Part shown: positions 1-7,123 of the stretch, piece by piece
How the letters are laid out: every line of letters begins with the position of its first letter
Position numbering within the stretch: position 1 is the stretch's first letter
Assembly (NCBI GenBank): GCA_027297485.1
Contig: JAPUHZ010000391.1
Coordinates: 1-8,486, forward strand
Source of the DNA: Deltaproteobacteria bacterium
GTDB lineage: Bacteria; Desulfobacterota_B; Binatia; UBA9968
Length of the DNA stretch: 8,486 nt
Direction: 5' to 3'
The notes under the pieces: generated by a model
Told to the model about the DNA's origin: nothing
The model's database searches: none
The model's input: the letters and a program-made list of their open reading frames with translations, nothing else
Position numbers and translations under genes: made by a program

Positions 1-1
1 T

Positions 2-238
2 CGGGCACCCCATCCCAATGCGGCCAAGGTTTTTATTAATTGGTATTTGTCTCGACAAGGGCAAACGGCAGTAACGCGAATTAACAAAGGAAACAGCCGC
101 CGGCTCGATGTGCCAGTTGTGACTCCGGAAACGCAGATAACTCTGGAAGAATCTCGGACATTGTTTCTAAAGGATCTAGAGGAGAACGCTGCATATGCGA
201 AAAAGGCGGCCAAGGTGGCTAAGGAGATACTCAGGTAA
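2..238 (+). CDS. ABC transporter solute-binding protein, C-terminal fragment
   Basis: This is the last 78 codons of a gene whose start lies left of the window. The reading frame is open from base 2 to a TAA at 236-238. The segment APHPNAAKVFINWYLSRQGQ, at the very start of the visible part, is the hallmark C-terminal stretch of periplasmic family 1 solute-binding proteins of the iron(III)/putrescine/2-aminoethylphosphonate type. The tail is a Lys/Ala/Glu-rich helix. Such proteins capture a ligand outside the cytoplasmic membrane and deliver it to the permease. The matching ATPase and fused permease lie about 2 kb downstream, so the three probably form one importer. The next gene begins 21 bases later, suggesting co-transcription with the hydrolase and dioxygenase. 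The ligand cannot be read from this fragment; iron and a small organic anion both remain possible. Confidence 0.82.
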   Translation, partial: RAPHPNAAKVFINWYLSRQGQTAVTRINKGNSRRLDVPVVTPETQITLEESRTLFLKDLEENAAYAKKAAKVAKEILR

Positions 239-259
239 ATCCTTATCATCTCACATGCT

Positions 260-1102
260 TTGAAAAACCCAGTGAACATTTCAGGCAAAGGCGAATACCT
301 GGACGTTGACGGCGTCAGGACCTTTTACATAGAGGCAGGTAGCGGCTATCCCTTGTTGCTAATTCACGGTGGGTCCCCTGGAGCCTGTTCGACTGTTAAC
401 TGGGGGCCGAACATAGAGCCTCTTGCGGAATCCGGTTTTACCATTTACGCCTTCGACCAGCCTGGATTTGGACACACCGACAACCCCGAGGATCACTCTT
501 TGGAGTATAGAGTAGCTCATGCGAGATCATTCGTCGACGCCTTAAAACTCGATCATTTTCATCTGGTCGGCAATTCCATGGGAGCCTATATAGCTGCGAG
601 AATCGCGTTAGAGGATCAAAGAGTCGGCCGATTAGTTCTCGTTGCAAGCGCCACCTTGGCGCCAAAAGGCTCCCCCCAAGCCGAGGTGCTTGCCAGAGAG
701 CATTCAAAAAGACTAAGGGAATATACTCCCACCTTGGAGAACGCAAGAACTTTAACCATGGGCACTCTGTACAATCAGGAACTATTGACGGAGGAGCTTG
801 TTCAGGAACGTCATGCAATGAGTATAGGGAAGAACCTTGAGGCCCAATTAAAACGAAGGGAGGCTCCTCCGCCCAAGCCGATTTACGAAGAGTTGAGTAA
901 ACTAACGGTAAAGACCCTGATTCTGTGGGGGAACAACGATCGCGGAGCTGCAACAGAGCGGTCTTTGCTGCTCCTCCAGATGATTCCAAACTCAGAGCTT
1001 CATGTATTCGATAAGTGCGCCCATTGGGTGCAAAGGGATCAGTTACTTAGATTTAACCGAATTGTGGTTGACTTCCTGCAGCAAGCAGATTCAAAAAATT
1101 AG
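260..1102 (+). CDS. alpha/beta hydrolase, meta-cleavage-product (C-C bond) hydrolase type
   Basis: A 280-residue alpha/beta-fold hydrolase resembling BphD/MhpC enzymes, which split the C-C bond of ring-opened 2-hydroxy-6-oxo-dienoates in the cytoplasm. The oxyanion-hole motif HGGSPGA is at residues 36-42 (HGGGPGA in BphD). The nucleophile elbow GNSMGA places Ser106, with the preceding Asn as in BphD. The acid is probably Asp227 in WGNNDR and the base His255 in CAHW, whose His-Trp pair also matches BphD. Arg184 may match the BphD substrate-binding Arg. The length is normal for the family. The start is uncertain: TTG at 260 is chosen, GTG at 272 is the alternative, and neither has a clear ribosome site. 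The gene follows the binding-protein fragment by 21 bases and precedes an extradiol dioxygenase, the enzyme that would make its substrate. Other ester or carbon-carbon substrates cannot be excluded. Confidence 0.85.
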   Translation: MKNPVNISGKGEYLDVDGVRTFYIEAGSGYPLLLIHGGSPGACSTVNWGPNIEPLAESGFTIYAFDQPGFGHTDNPEDHSLEYRVAHARSFVDALKLDHFHLVGNSMGAYIAARIALEDQRVGRLVLVASATLAPKGSPQAEVLAREHSKRLREYTPTLENARTLTMGTLYNQELLTEELVQERHAMSIGKNLEAQLKRREAPPPKPIYEELSKLTVKTLILWGNNDRGAATERSLLLLQMIPNSELHVFDKCAHWVQRDQLLRFNRIVVDFLQQADSKN

Positions 1103-1191
1103 AATAGGACCGTTGTCCAATAGTATCTTAGAAGCGCATCGCATTCGCACGACACTAATGTGGCCCTTTCAAGTTGTGATTTTTTCATTTT

Positions 1192-1198
1192 AAGGAGG
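1192..1198 (+). promoter_or_regulatory. ribosome binding site of the extradiol dioxygenase
   Basis: AAGGAGG lies 5 bases before the ATG at 1204 and fixes that start. It is a near-perfect anti-16S match, far stronger than anything before the upstream hydrolase, so the dioxygenase may be translated more efficiently than its neighbour. Confidence 0.85.
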
Positions 1199-1203
1199 CC
1201 AAA

Positions 1204-2106
1204 ATGGCTGAGATCATAGGTTGTCTGGCTGTTCCGCACGCTCCTCAGTTACTAATGCCACCGGAAAAGTGGCAAGACCTTCCAACAAGGGTCAAAAATC
1301 CTGGTCCTGAGAAACCTGAGCTTGCGAAAGAATTAACCCTGGAGGCAAAGCAGGCCAAGATGAAGCGATGTGAGGAAGGGATGGATTTCATCCGCCGTAA
1401 ACTCGACGAGTGGTCCCCTGACATTGTTATTCTCGTAGGTGACGACCAGAGGGAAAACATTCTCGAGGATAACACCCCTCCCTTCGTGATTCATATCGGG
1501 GAAGAGATTGAAGCTAGTGCCAACTTTTTTTACTTAGGTGAATCGCCCATTCATCAGAAAAGGAAATACAGAGCCCACCCGGCCGCCGCGTCGTTTTTGC
1601 TTGGTAGTCTTATGGATGCTGGATTTGATCCGGCATGGTGTAAGAAGCCGCGTCTCGAGATCGGGCTTGGGCATGCCTTCGGGAGGCCTCTTCAGTCTTT
1701 AATGATAGATGGGAAGTATGCTGTTCTACCGATCATGGTCAACACTTTTTATACTCCAGCCCCTGCGCCAAGAAGGTGCTTTGAGTTCGGAAAGAGCCTG
1801 GGATCGGCAATAAAGAATTGTAAAGAGATTAATAAGGCAGTTGTCGTGGCATCCGGCGGACTGAGTCACGTTAGGATTGATGAGAAACTCGACCGTGAAT
1901 TCATAGCAGCTCTCGAAAAATTTGACGCTGCTTATCTGGCCGGAATTCCTTCATCGGTGTTGGTGGAGGGGACGTCGGAACTCAGAAATTGGATTATTAC
2001 GGCGGCTGCGGTGGGCACGAGAGCGACAATGGTGGATTATATTCCCTGTTACAGGACCATTCAGGGAATCGGTTGTGCCATGGGTTTTGCTTATTGGAAT
2101 CAATAA
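1204..2106 (+). CDS. class III extradiol ring-cleavage dioxygenase, LigB type
   Basis: A 300-residue protein of the LigB family (catalytic subunit of protocatechuate 4,5-dioxygenase and relatives), non-heme Fe(II) enzymes that cleave catecholic rings next to the hydroxyls. His12 in VPHAPQLL is the N-terminal iron ligand. His157 in GLGHAFGRPL matches the LigB histidine before its conserved Pro-Leu. GGLSH (His222) is the catalytic-base motif, and Glu259 in GTSELRNWI matches the Glu iron ligand. Unusually, the second histidine ligand (NDH in LigB) is replaced by Gln82 in VGDDQREN. No separate LigA-like small subunit is visible. The ATG has a strong ribosome site. The C-C hydrolase immediately upstream (101-base gap) is the expected next step of a meta-cleavage pathway. 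The exact substrate is unknown, and activity with a Gln ligand is unproven. Confidence 0.87.
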   Translation: MAEIIGCLAVPHAPQLLMPPEKWQDLPTRVKNPGPEKPELAKELTLEAKQAKMKRCEEGMDFIRRKLDEWSPDIVILVGDDQRENILEDNTPPFVIHIGEEIEASANFFYLGESPIHQKRKYRAHPAAASFLLGSLMDAGFDPAWCKKPRLEIGLGHAFGRPLQSLMIDGKYAVLPIMVNTFYTPAPAPRRCFEFGKSLGSAIKNCKEINKAVVVASGGLSHVRIDEKLDREFIAALEKFDAAYLAGIPSSVLVEGTSELRNWIITAAAVGTRATMVDYIPCYRTIQGIGCAMGFAYWNQ

Positions 2107-2132
2107 ATCTTTTTAAATAATCCCAAGCTTGT

Positions 2133-3254
2133 TTAGACCGGTACCGGCCACAGGCTAACCGCCTCCTTGGGAAATGAGAGGGTCACATTCTGGTCCTCTC
2201 GCCAGGCCTGGTCTCGGGGCAAGTAAAGGGGAAAGCTCTCTTTCCCTAGCTGGATTCGGCATTCGTAACGGTCCCCCACAAAAAGCAGGGTCTTGATCTG
2301 GCCCGTAAGCCTATTGTCTCGGTCGGACCCGATTTGACTTCCTTCTTCCGGTTTAATGACAATAGACTCGGGGCGGATTGCCACGTAGACGACTTGGCCA
2401 ATTGAGTCCTGCCGAAAATCAGGACTTTGACTCCGCAGGGTGTACTGTGGGCTGCGGTCCAGGGCCAACTTGACCTCATTTTCGCGCGTATGTTCGATGA
2501 TCTTGCCAAGGACAAGGATGGTTTTACCCACGAAATCACGAACAAAAGGCGTCTGTGGATGATCGTATAGATCCTGGGGGAGGCCAATCTGCTCTATTCG
2601 CCCTCGATTCATTACTACAATCCGATCGGAGAGGCTCAAGGCCTCTATTTGATCGTGGGTGACAAAAAGGATGGTGATACCCAACCTTCTCTGCAGAAGC
2701 TTGAGTTCCACCCTCATTTGCTCCCTTAGTTTGGCATCCAGGTTGGAGAAGGGTTCGTCCAGGAGGAGCAGGGATGGTTCGTAAACGAGGGAACGGGCCA
2801 GAGCGACGCGCTGCTGTTGCCCGCCGCTGAGTAGGGGTGAAGGACGATCCTCGAAACCCGTGAGGCCTACCAACTCCAGCACCTGTGCGACTAATTCACG
2901 TACTTTCTTGGTCGGTAATCTCCGCAGCTGAAGAGGGTAAGCCACATTTTGCCATACCGTCTTATTGGGCCAGATAGCGTATGATTGGAAAACCATTCCC
3001 ATGTTTCGTCTGTGTGGGGGAACGAAGATGTTATGTTGCACGGAGACGATGGTCCTACCTTGGTAGCTGATCTCTCCATGATCCGGTCTTTCCAAACCGC
3101 CCACCAGCCGCAAGGTGGTGGTTTTGCCGCATCCACTGGGGCCAAGTAGAGTACAGACCTCTCCCTGGTGAATTTCGATGGCAAATTGATCCACGGCTCG
3201 TGTCGAACCAAAGGCCTTGCTGATCTCCTCCAGCTTCAAAACGACATTGTCCAT
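2133..3254 (-). CDS. ABC transporter ATP-binding protein (FbpC/PotA-like)
   Basis: A 373-residue cytoplasmic ATPase that powers an importer. Walker A GPSGCGKT is at 38-45, the Q-loop Gln at 90, the signature LSGGQQQR at 142-149, Walker B LLLLDEP at 162-168, the D-loop after it, and the H-loop His at 200 (VTHDQ). Residues from about 240 onward form a TOBE-type regulatory region, as in the iron(III)/polyamine/2-aminoethylphosphonate/sugar ATPases (CUT1-MOI group). The length is typical and all catalytic motifs are intact. The ATG at 3254 has a weak AGGA 9 bases upstream. The gene is divergent from the fused permease across 171 bases and converges with the dioxygenase (26-base gap). The partner binding protein is probably the fragment at the left edge. 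Subfamily assignment does not define the transported molecule. Confidence 0.95.
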   Translation of the reverse strand: MDNVVLKLEEISKAFGSTRAVDQFAIEIHQGEVCTLLGPSGCGKTTTLRLVGGLERPDHGEISYQGRTIVSVQHNIFVPPHRRNMGMVFQSYAIWPNKTVWQNVAYPLQLRRLPTKKVRELVAQVLELVGLTGFEDRPSPLLSGGQQQRVALARSLVYEPSLLLLDEPFSNLDAKLREQMRVELKLLQRRLGITILFVTHDQIEALSLSDRIVVMNRGRIEQIGLPQDLYDHPQTPFVRDFVGKTILVLGKIIEHTRENEVKLALDRSPQYTLRSQSPDFRQDSIGQVVYVAIRPESIVIKPEEGSQIGSDRDNRLTGQIKTLLFVGDRYECRIQLGKESFPLYLPRDQAWREDQNVTLSFPKEAVSLWPVPV

Positions 3255-3299
3255 CTTTATCTGTCCTGCGCTATCGACAAAACTCGCTCTAACGACCTG

Positions 3300-3331
3300 A
3301 TTATGTAGAACGATGCACTCTGTGTTGTCAA
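3300..3331 (-). promoter_or_regulatory. candidate sigma70-type promoter for the ATPase gene
   Basis: Read on the minus strand, a perfect TTGACA (3331-3326) is followed after 18 bases by TACATAAT (3307-3300). The -10 is imperfect: TACATA gives an 18-base spacer, CATAAT a 20-base spacer. It lies about 45-75 bases upstream of the ATPase ATG. Confidence 0.45.
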
Positions 3332-3352
3332 TGGAACGAGATTACGGAAATT

Positions 3353-3417
3353 TCAGAGGGAGTTTGAAAGATTGACAGTTTTGAAGGTAGAGCGATATAA
3401 CTGTTCCTCAGAGGGAG
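3353..3417 (+). repeat. 10-bp direct repeat TCAGAGGGAG in the divergent transporter promoter region
   Basis: Identical copies occur at 3353-3362 and 3408-3417, 55 bases apart. Each ends in a purine-rich stretch able to act as a ribosome site: the first lies 9 bases before a TTG (3372), the second just before the ATG at 3426. The copies flank the permease promoter, so they could also be regulator half-sites. Confidence 0.5.
3372..3401 (+). promoter_or_regulatory. candidate sigma70-type promoter for the permease gene
   Basis: A perfect -35 TTGACA (3372-3377), an 18-base spacer and a near-consensus -10 TATAAC (3396-3401) predict transcription from about 3408. That is just upstream of the GGGAGG ribosome site (3413-3418) and the ATG at 3426. 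A TTG that could extend the reading frame upstream is part of this -35 box and would not be on such a transcript. Confidence 0.65.
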
Positions 3418-3425
3418 GTTGGCTC

Positions 3426-5162
3426 ATGCCCGGAATAACTGTGGGAGAGAGAGTTCGAGTTTGGCCTGGTTTTGGTACTTGGCGCTGGGAAACCCAGAGC
3501 ATCCTTTGCACTCTAGTGTTGGGAATCCTGATCCTGGGCGTTCTCTATCCTCTTTTTCTCTTGGTGCTATATAGCTTTCAATTGGATATTCCCGGACAGC
3601 CCATCCGGTTTGGATTAGACGGGTGGCGAATGGCTTTTTCAGAACCGGCGATGGGAAGGGCCATTTGGAATACGATCACACTGACTCTGGCTCGTACAGG
3701 GATCTCTTTTCCTATTGCTATTTTCTTGGCCTGGCTACTGGCGCGGACGGATCTCCCCAGTCGGGGCTGGTTGGAGTTTCTCTTTTGGGTCGGTTATTTC
3801 CTTCCCTCCCTGTCTGTCACCTTAGGCTGGATTCTGCTTCTGCATCCGCAATACGGCCTACTCAACCAGGCGTTAGCGTGGTTGTTTTCCTGGCAAAAGG
3901 GGCCCTTCGACATGTTCTCCTGGTGGGGAATAGTCTGGGCTCATCTCATGGCGAATACCCTGACGATAAAGGTGATGTTGTTAGCAACGGCTTTTCGGAA
4001 CATGGACGCCTCTCTGGAAGAGTCATCCTGGATGGCTGGCGCCAATCCTTTACGTACGTTGGTTCGTATTGTGGTTCCAGTGATGGCGCCGGCGATTGTG
4101 ATAGTTCTATTGTTGGGAACGATCCGTGGACTAGAGGCTTTCGAGATCGAGTTGATTTTAGGCTCGCCTCAGCGGATTGACGTATACAGCACACAGATTT
4201 ACGCCCTGGTCAATGCAGAGGAACCGGAGTTCGGGGCCGCCACGGCATTGAGTATCTCGATACTGGCTATCTTGTTTCCATTAATAATTTTGCAGCGTTG
4301 GGTGATCGGGCGGAAGCATTATACCACCATAACAGGTCGGTACAAAGGCCAGCTATTGGCTTTAGGCCGATGGAAATGGCCGGCCTTTTCCCTGGTCGTA
4401 TTTACTGTCGCTCTACTCACAATTGTTCCGATAGCTCTTTTAGGCATTGGCACCTTCATGCACGTTTTTGGATTTTTTTATATTCCCAAGCCATGGACCC
4501 TGAACCAGTGGCGGGAGATTTTTAGTGATCCTTTTTTCCTAGCCTCATTGCGCAACACAGTGATCTTGGGCATTGGGTCTTCTCTGTTGTCGGTGATGTT
4601 CTTCTCCATCGTCGCATATATTACTGTCCGATCGAAGTTCTGGGGACGAGGCGCTATGGATATTTTGTCCTGGGTTCCCTATTCGCTCCCCGGTATCATT
4701 CTGGGTCTTGGGTACCTGTGGCTCTTTCTCGGGACTCCCTTTCTTCGTCCTCTTTATGGGTCCATCTTAATGCTGATATTGGTCAGTGTTTTCGCCCACA
4801 TGACTCTGAGCGTACAGGTCATCAAGGCGAACCTGGTACAGTTGGGTCTCGACTTGGAGGAGGCCTCTTGGATCTCCGGGGGGTCATGGTGGACCACTCT
4901 TTACCGCCTGGTACTTCCCATCTTGGCTCCTGCGTTGCTGTTGGTAGGGGTCTTGAATTTTATCTACGCAGCGCGCAGCGTCGGGTCGTTAGCTTTGCTG
5001 GTTACCAGCAGATCTCGTCCGCTAGCCGTGCTCCAACTTGACTATATGACAGGTGGGCAATACGAAGCAGCCTCTGTGGTAGGCTTCATTGTGGTGATGA
5101 TGACCGTAGGGGTCGCTCTTTTGGCACGGGCCTTCGGTATGCGTCTGGGTCTACACCATTAA
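3426..5162 (+). CDS. fused two-domain ABC transporter permease (iron(III)/polyamine/aminoethylphosphonate type)
   Basis: A 578-residue inner-membrane protein with two binding-protein-dependent permease domains in tandem, as in FbpB-like transporters. It is strongly hydrophobic, with roughly twelve predicted membrane segments. The first begins near residue 25, and a new half starts with a segment near residue 320. Each half carries an EAA loop that docks onto the ATPase: EESSWMAGA at about 198-206 followed by VVPVMAPA, and EEASWISGG at about 478-486 followed by VLPILAPA. The ATG at 3426 is chosen because GGGAGG sits 7 bases upstream. An alternative TTG at 3372 would add 18 non-membrane residues but overlaps the likely -35 box. 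A single fused permease means no second permease gene is needed. It is divergent from the ATPase and convergent with the VOC gene. Confidence 0.94.
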   Translation: MPGITVGERVRVWPGFGTWRWETQSILCTLVLGILILGVLYPLFLLVLYSFQLDIPGQPIRFGLDGWRMAFSEPAMGRAIWNTITLTLARTGISFPIAIFLAWLLARTDLPSRGWLEFLFWVGYFLPSLSVTLGWILLLHPQYGLLNQALAWLFSWQKGPFDMFSWWGIVWAHLMANTLTIKVMLLATAFRNMDASLEESSWMAGANPLRTLVRIVVPVMAPAIVIVLLLGTIRGLEAFEIELILGSPQRIDVYSTQIYALVNAEEPEFGAATALSISILAILFPLIILQRWVIGRKHYTTITGRYKGQLLALGRWKWPAFSLVVFTVALLTIVPIALLGIGTFMHVFGFFYIPKPWTLNQWREIFSDPFFLASLRNTVILGIGSSLLSVMFFSIVAYITVRSKFWGRGAMDILSWVPYSLPGIILGLGYLWLFLGTPFLRPLYGSILMLILVSVFAHMTLSVQVIKANLVQLGLDLEEASWISGGSWWTTLYRLVLPILAPALLLVGVLNFIYAARSVGSLALLVTSRSRPLAVLQLDYMTGGQYEAASVVGFIVVMMTVGVALLARAFGMRLGLHH

Positions 5163-5282
5163 CCTGTTCAGATGAAGCGAGCTATGGCTTTGTCCGGTCC
5201 GGTAGAGTCTCCGTGATAATCACGAACGCCCGCGGAAACCGGTTTAAACATAATGGCAATGAGGCATAGAACGGAGAATTCG
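5163..5282. other. convergent intergenic gap with short palindromes
   Basis: No gene was found. Several perfect short palindromes cluster here: CCGGTCCGG (5194-5202), CGTGATAATCACG (5212-5224, 6-bp arms around one base), CCGCGG (5230-5235) and AAACCGGTTT (5236-5245). None is followed by a T-run on either strand, so they are not classic Rho-independent terminators. They may be protein-binding sites or simple cruciform-prone sequence between converging transcripts. Confidence 0.45.
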
Positions 5283-6158
5283 CTAGGCGGATTCGAAGAT
5301 CACCGCGGCGCCGCATGCAGTGCTTGCTGCAACAATGATCTTGCCATCAACCTTGTCAGCCGGAATTTCACGTTCACTCAACAGACGGTCGACGGCGCCG
5401 AGGTCTTCGCTCACCAACCCGAGACCCGCGATATACGGAAGTGACGGTGCGGAGGCTCCCGGAATCACCTGTCCCAGATCACCGGGCGAGACGATCGTAA
5501 CTCGGGAAAGAGGCAGTGATATGACGCGCTTAACACCTCGTCGTACCGCCGGGCGGCCCGTGATTCTCGTATACTTAGACTCGTATTCATCGGGGTCGCT
5601 GACGCAACAGATGACGTCCGAAAGGGCGATGGCCTTGTTCGGATGGGTCATGTACCGCTCTTGGAAAACGACCTGTGGCGTGAGGTGATGCGCCACCTGG
5701 ACAAATTCCTCAGGTTCCTCTGATTCGGCAAAGAGCACGCGCTCAAATTTTGCCGTCCTCTTGCCTTCGGGCGTATCAACGTCTCGCTCAAGGGCCACCA
5801 CGCCGGTAGTAGTAAAACCCGCCTCTCTTAGTCTCACATCGACGCCGGTCATTTCTTCGGAATTAAAGCAAATGATGTGCAACCCTTCGTAGCGCTCCAA
5901 CCAACGGGCACGGCGGATCTGGGACTTCCCGGCTGCACCCTCGCTGATTTGGGCGGTGATCTCGAGATAGTTGCCGCGAAACATCGCACAGCGGTTTGCA
6001 GACCCTGAGGGCCTGATGGGCTCACCCGGCTTGTTCGACCACTGATGGATGGACAAAGGCGTCAGCACGAAGCCCAGCTTCTCATACGTCGCAAACGTGT
6101 TTTCATGATCCCGCGTCGCCAAGCCAACGTGGTGAATGTTGTCTATTTCACCCTTCAC
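5283..6158 (-). CDS. VOC-superfamily (glyoxalase-like) protein, two modules
   Basis: A 291-residue protein with tandem vicinal-oxygen-chelate modules, close in style to the glyoxalase-like (Glyoxalase_3) group. The first module opens with IDNIHHVGLATRD (His9/His10), continues with NRCAMFRGNYLEI (Glu66) and a central GLHIICF strand (His94). The second starts at about 172 with HPNKAIALSDVICCVSDP and ends in a typical closing strand, CGAAVIFE. VOC members bind a divalent metal and act as isomerases, lyases or extradiol dioxygenases; these residues suggest possible metal ligands but do not identify the reaction. The GTG start at 6158 has GGGAG 6 bases upstream. The gene is last in the likely operon with nbaC and the second hydrolase (45-base gap), so a role in processing a ring-cleavage intermediate is plausible. 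No specific function is claimed. Confidence 0.8.
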   Translation of the reverse strand: MKGEIDNIHHVGLATRDHENTFATYEKLGFVLTPLSIHQWSNKPGEPIRPSGSANRCAMFRGNYLEITAQISEGAAGKSQIRRARWLERYEGLHIICFNSEEMTGVDVRLREAGFTTTGVVALERDVDTPEGKRTAKFERVLFAESEEPEEFVQVAHHLTPQVVFQERYMTHPNKAIALSDVICCVSDPDEYESKYTRITGRPAVRRGVKRVISLPLSRVTIVSPGDLGQVIPGASAPSLPYIAGLGLVSEDLGAVDRLLSEREIPADKVDGKIIVAASTACGAAVIFESA

Positions 6159-6203
6159 GGCCTTCTCCCGGTTTTTGCATCAGTATCTCCGGCGATGATC
6201 CGC

Positions 6204-7076
6204 CTATCGATGGCGCTTTGAGATAAAGTTGCGGATGCACGCATTGAAAGGGCCGGGCGCCTCCAGCTTGATAAGGTGGCCGACGCCGGTGAACATTCGC
6301 AACTCGGAATCTCCTATCGCCTCCTGAAGCGGCTGGGCGCCGGATCCCAGCTTGTCCTCGGTTCCGCGGCAGATCAACGTAGGTGTGACTATACGCCGAG
6401 CTTCGGGGAGAATATCGGCCCCGGCCACCATGCGCGCCGCCTGGGCGTACCCCCTGGGCCTTGTCCTGGCCATGACGTCGCGGGCTGCCCTGACGACATG
6501 CGGTGGCGCGTTGGGGGCTAGGAGAAATGCCGCTCGGCGCTGGGCGAGTCCCTCGGGACCAAATTTGTCCATCACCTCGATCCGGCCTCTTACTGCCGCC
6601 TCACGTTCCATCGGGGAGCTGGCACCCCGGCCCGTTGTCGGGCCGGAAAGGATAAGGGTCTTCGCGCGTCCCGGGTAGCGCGCAGCGAACGTAACCGCAA
6701 TGAGCGCGCCCATCGAACTACCAACCAAGTGACAATCTTGGATGAGAAGAGCGTCAAGTAGGGCCGCGAGCGCGTCGGCATAATCGGAGGCTGGCGGTGC
6801 ATCCGCAGCAAAATCGTTTGACTCCCCGTAACCAGGCGCATCCCAGGCAATCGCTCGGAAGCCATCGTTGAATCCCGTGAATTGGTTCCGGAACCCGGTT
6901 GAATTAGAACCGATCCCGTGCAGCATGACCAAAGCGGGCGCATCGGTCGGGCCGGCTTCCCGAAACGCTAATTTGAGGCCGGCTATAGATGCGGGTCCGG
7001 AGGACGGTACGGTAATCGTGCGAGGCTCCGGCAGGAGGGGGGTGACGCCTTCGAACCAGTCGGTAATGGAATCCAT
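6204..7076 (-). CDS. alpha/beta-fold hydrolase
   Basis: A 290-residue alpha/beta hydrolase with all core motifs: oxyanion-hole HGIGSNS at 53-59, PGYGES at 81-86, nucleophile elbow GSSMGA with Ser121, probable acid Asp241 in GTEDK, and base His267 in GVGHLIKLEAP. There is no signal peptide, so it is presumably cytoplasmic. The ATG at 7076 has AGAGGA 6 bases upstream. The 47-base gap after nbaC and 45-base gap before the VOC gene suggest one operon. It differs from the hydrolase at 260-1102: it lacks the HGGxPGA and His-Trp features of meta-cleavage hydrolases, so an ester, lactone, enol-lactone or C-C bond substrate are all possible. Its DNA is clearly GC-richer than nbaC next to it, for example 45 of 60 bases at 6421-6480. 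Family is sure, substrate unknown. Confidence 0.88.
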   Translation of the reverse strand: MDSITDWFEGVTPLLPEPRTITVPSSGPASIAGLKLAFREAGPTDAPALVMLHGIGSNSTGFRNQFTGFNDGFRAIAWDAPGYGESNDFAADAPPASDYADALAALLDALLIQDCHLVGSSMGALIAVTFAARYPGRAKTLILSGPTTGRGASSPMEREAAVRGRIEVMDKFGPEGLAQRRAAFLLAPNAPPHVVRAARDVMARTRPRGYAQAARMVAGADILPEARRIVTPTLICRGTEDKLGSGAQPLQEAIGDSELRMFTGVGHLIKLEAPGPFNACIRNFISKRHR

Positions 7077-7123
7077 AGAATGTCCTCTTCTAGGTCATCC
7101 ATTGTGGCTTGCACGGATCGGGG

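Noticed and set aside
47..238. ATG-less internal start as a separate 63-residue protein
   Set aside because: The frame is open to the window edge and the residues before position 47 continue the solute-binding-protein motif, so this is the tail of a larger gene.
438..989. 183-codon minus-strand open frame inside the first hydrolase
   Set aside because: It lies fully opposite a hydrolase with complete catalytic motifs and has no recognisable domain.
1002..1193. 63-codon plus-strand frame at the hydrolase/dioxygenase junction
   Set aside because: It overlaps the hydrolase end in another frame and shows no protein-like pattern or ribosome site.
2138..2147. Perfect palindrome CCGGTACCGG near the convergent gene ends
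   Set aside because: It lies within the last codons of the ATPase, has no loop or T-run, and so is not a terminator; a 10-base palindrome alone is weak evidence for a binding site.
3623..4180. 185-codon frame within the permease
   Set aside because: It is in another frame of a membrane protein with clear EAA loops; its composition is typical of a shadow frame.
5163..5282. Rho-independent terminator for the permease or the VOC operon
   Set aside because: Short palindromes exist but none has a following T-run on either strand.
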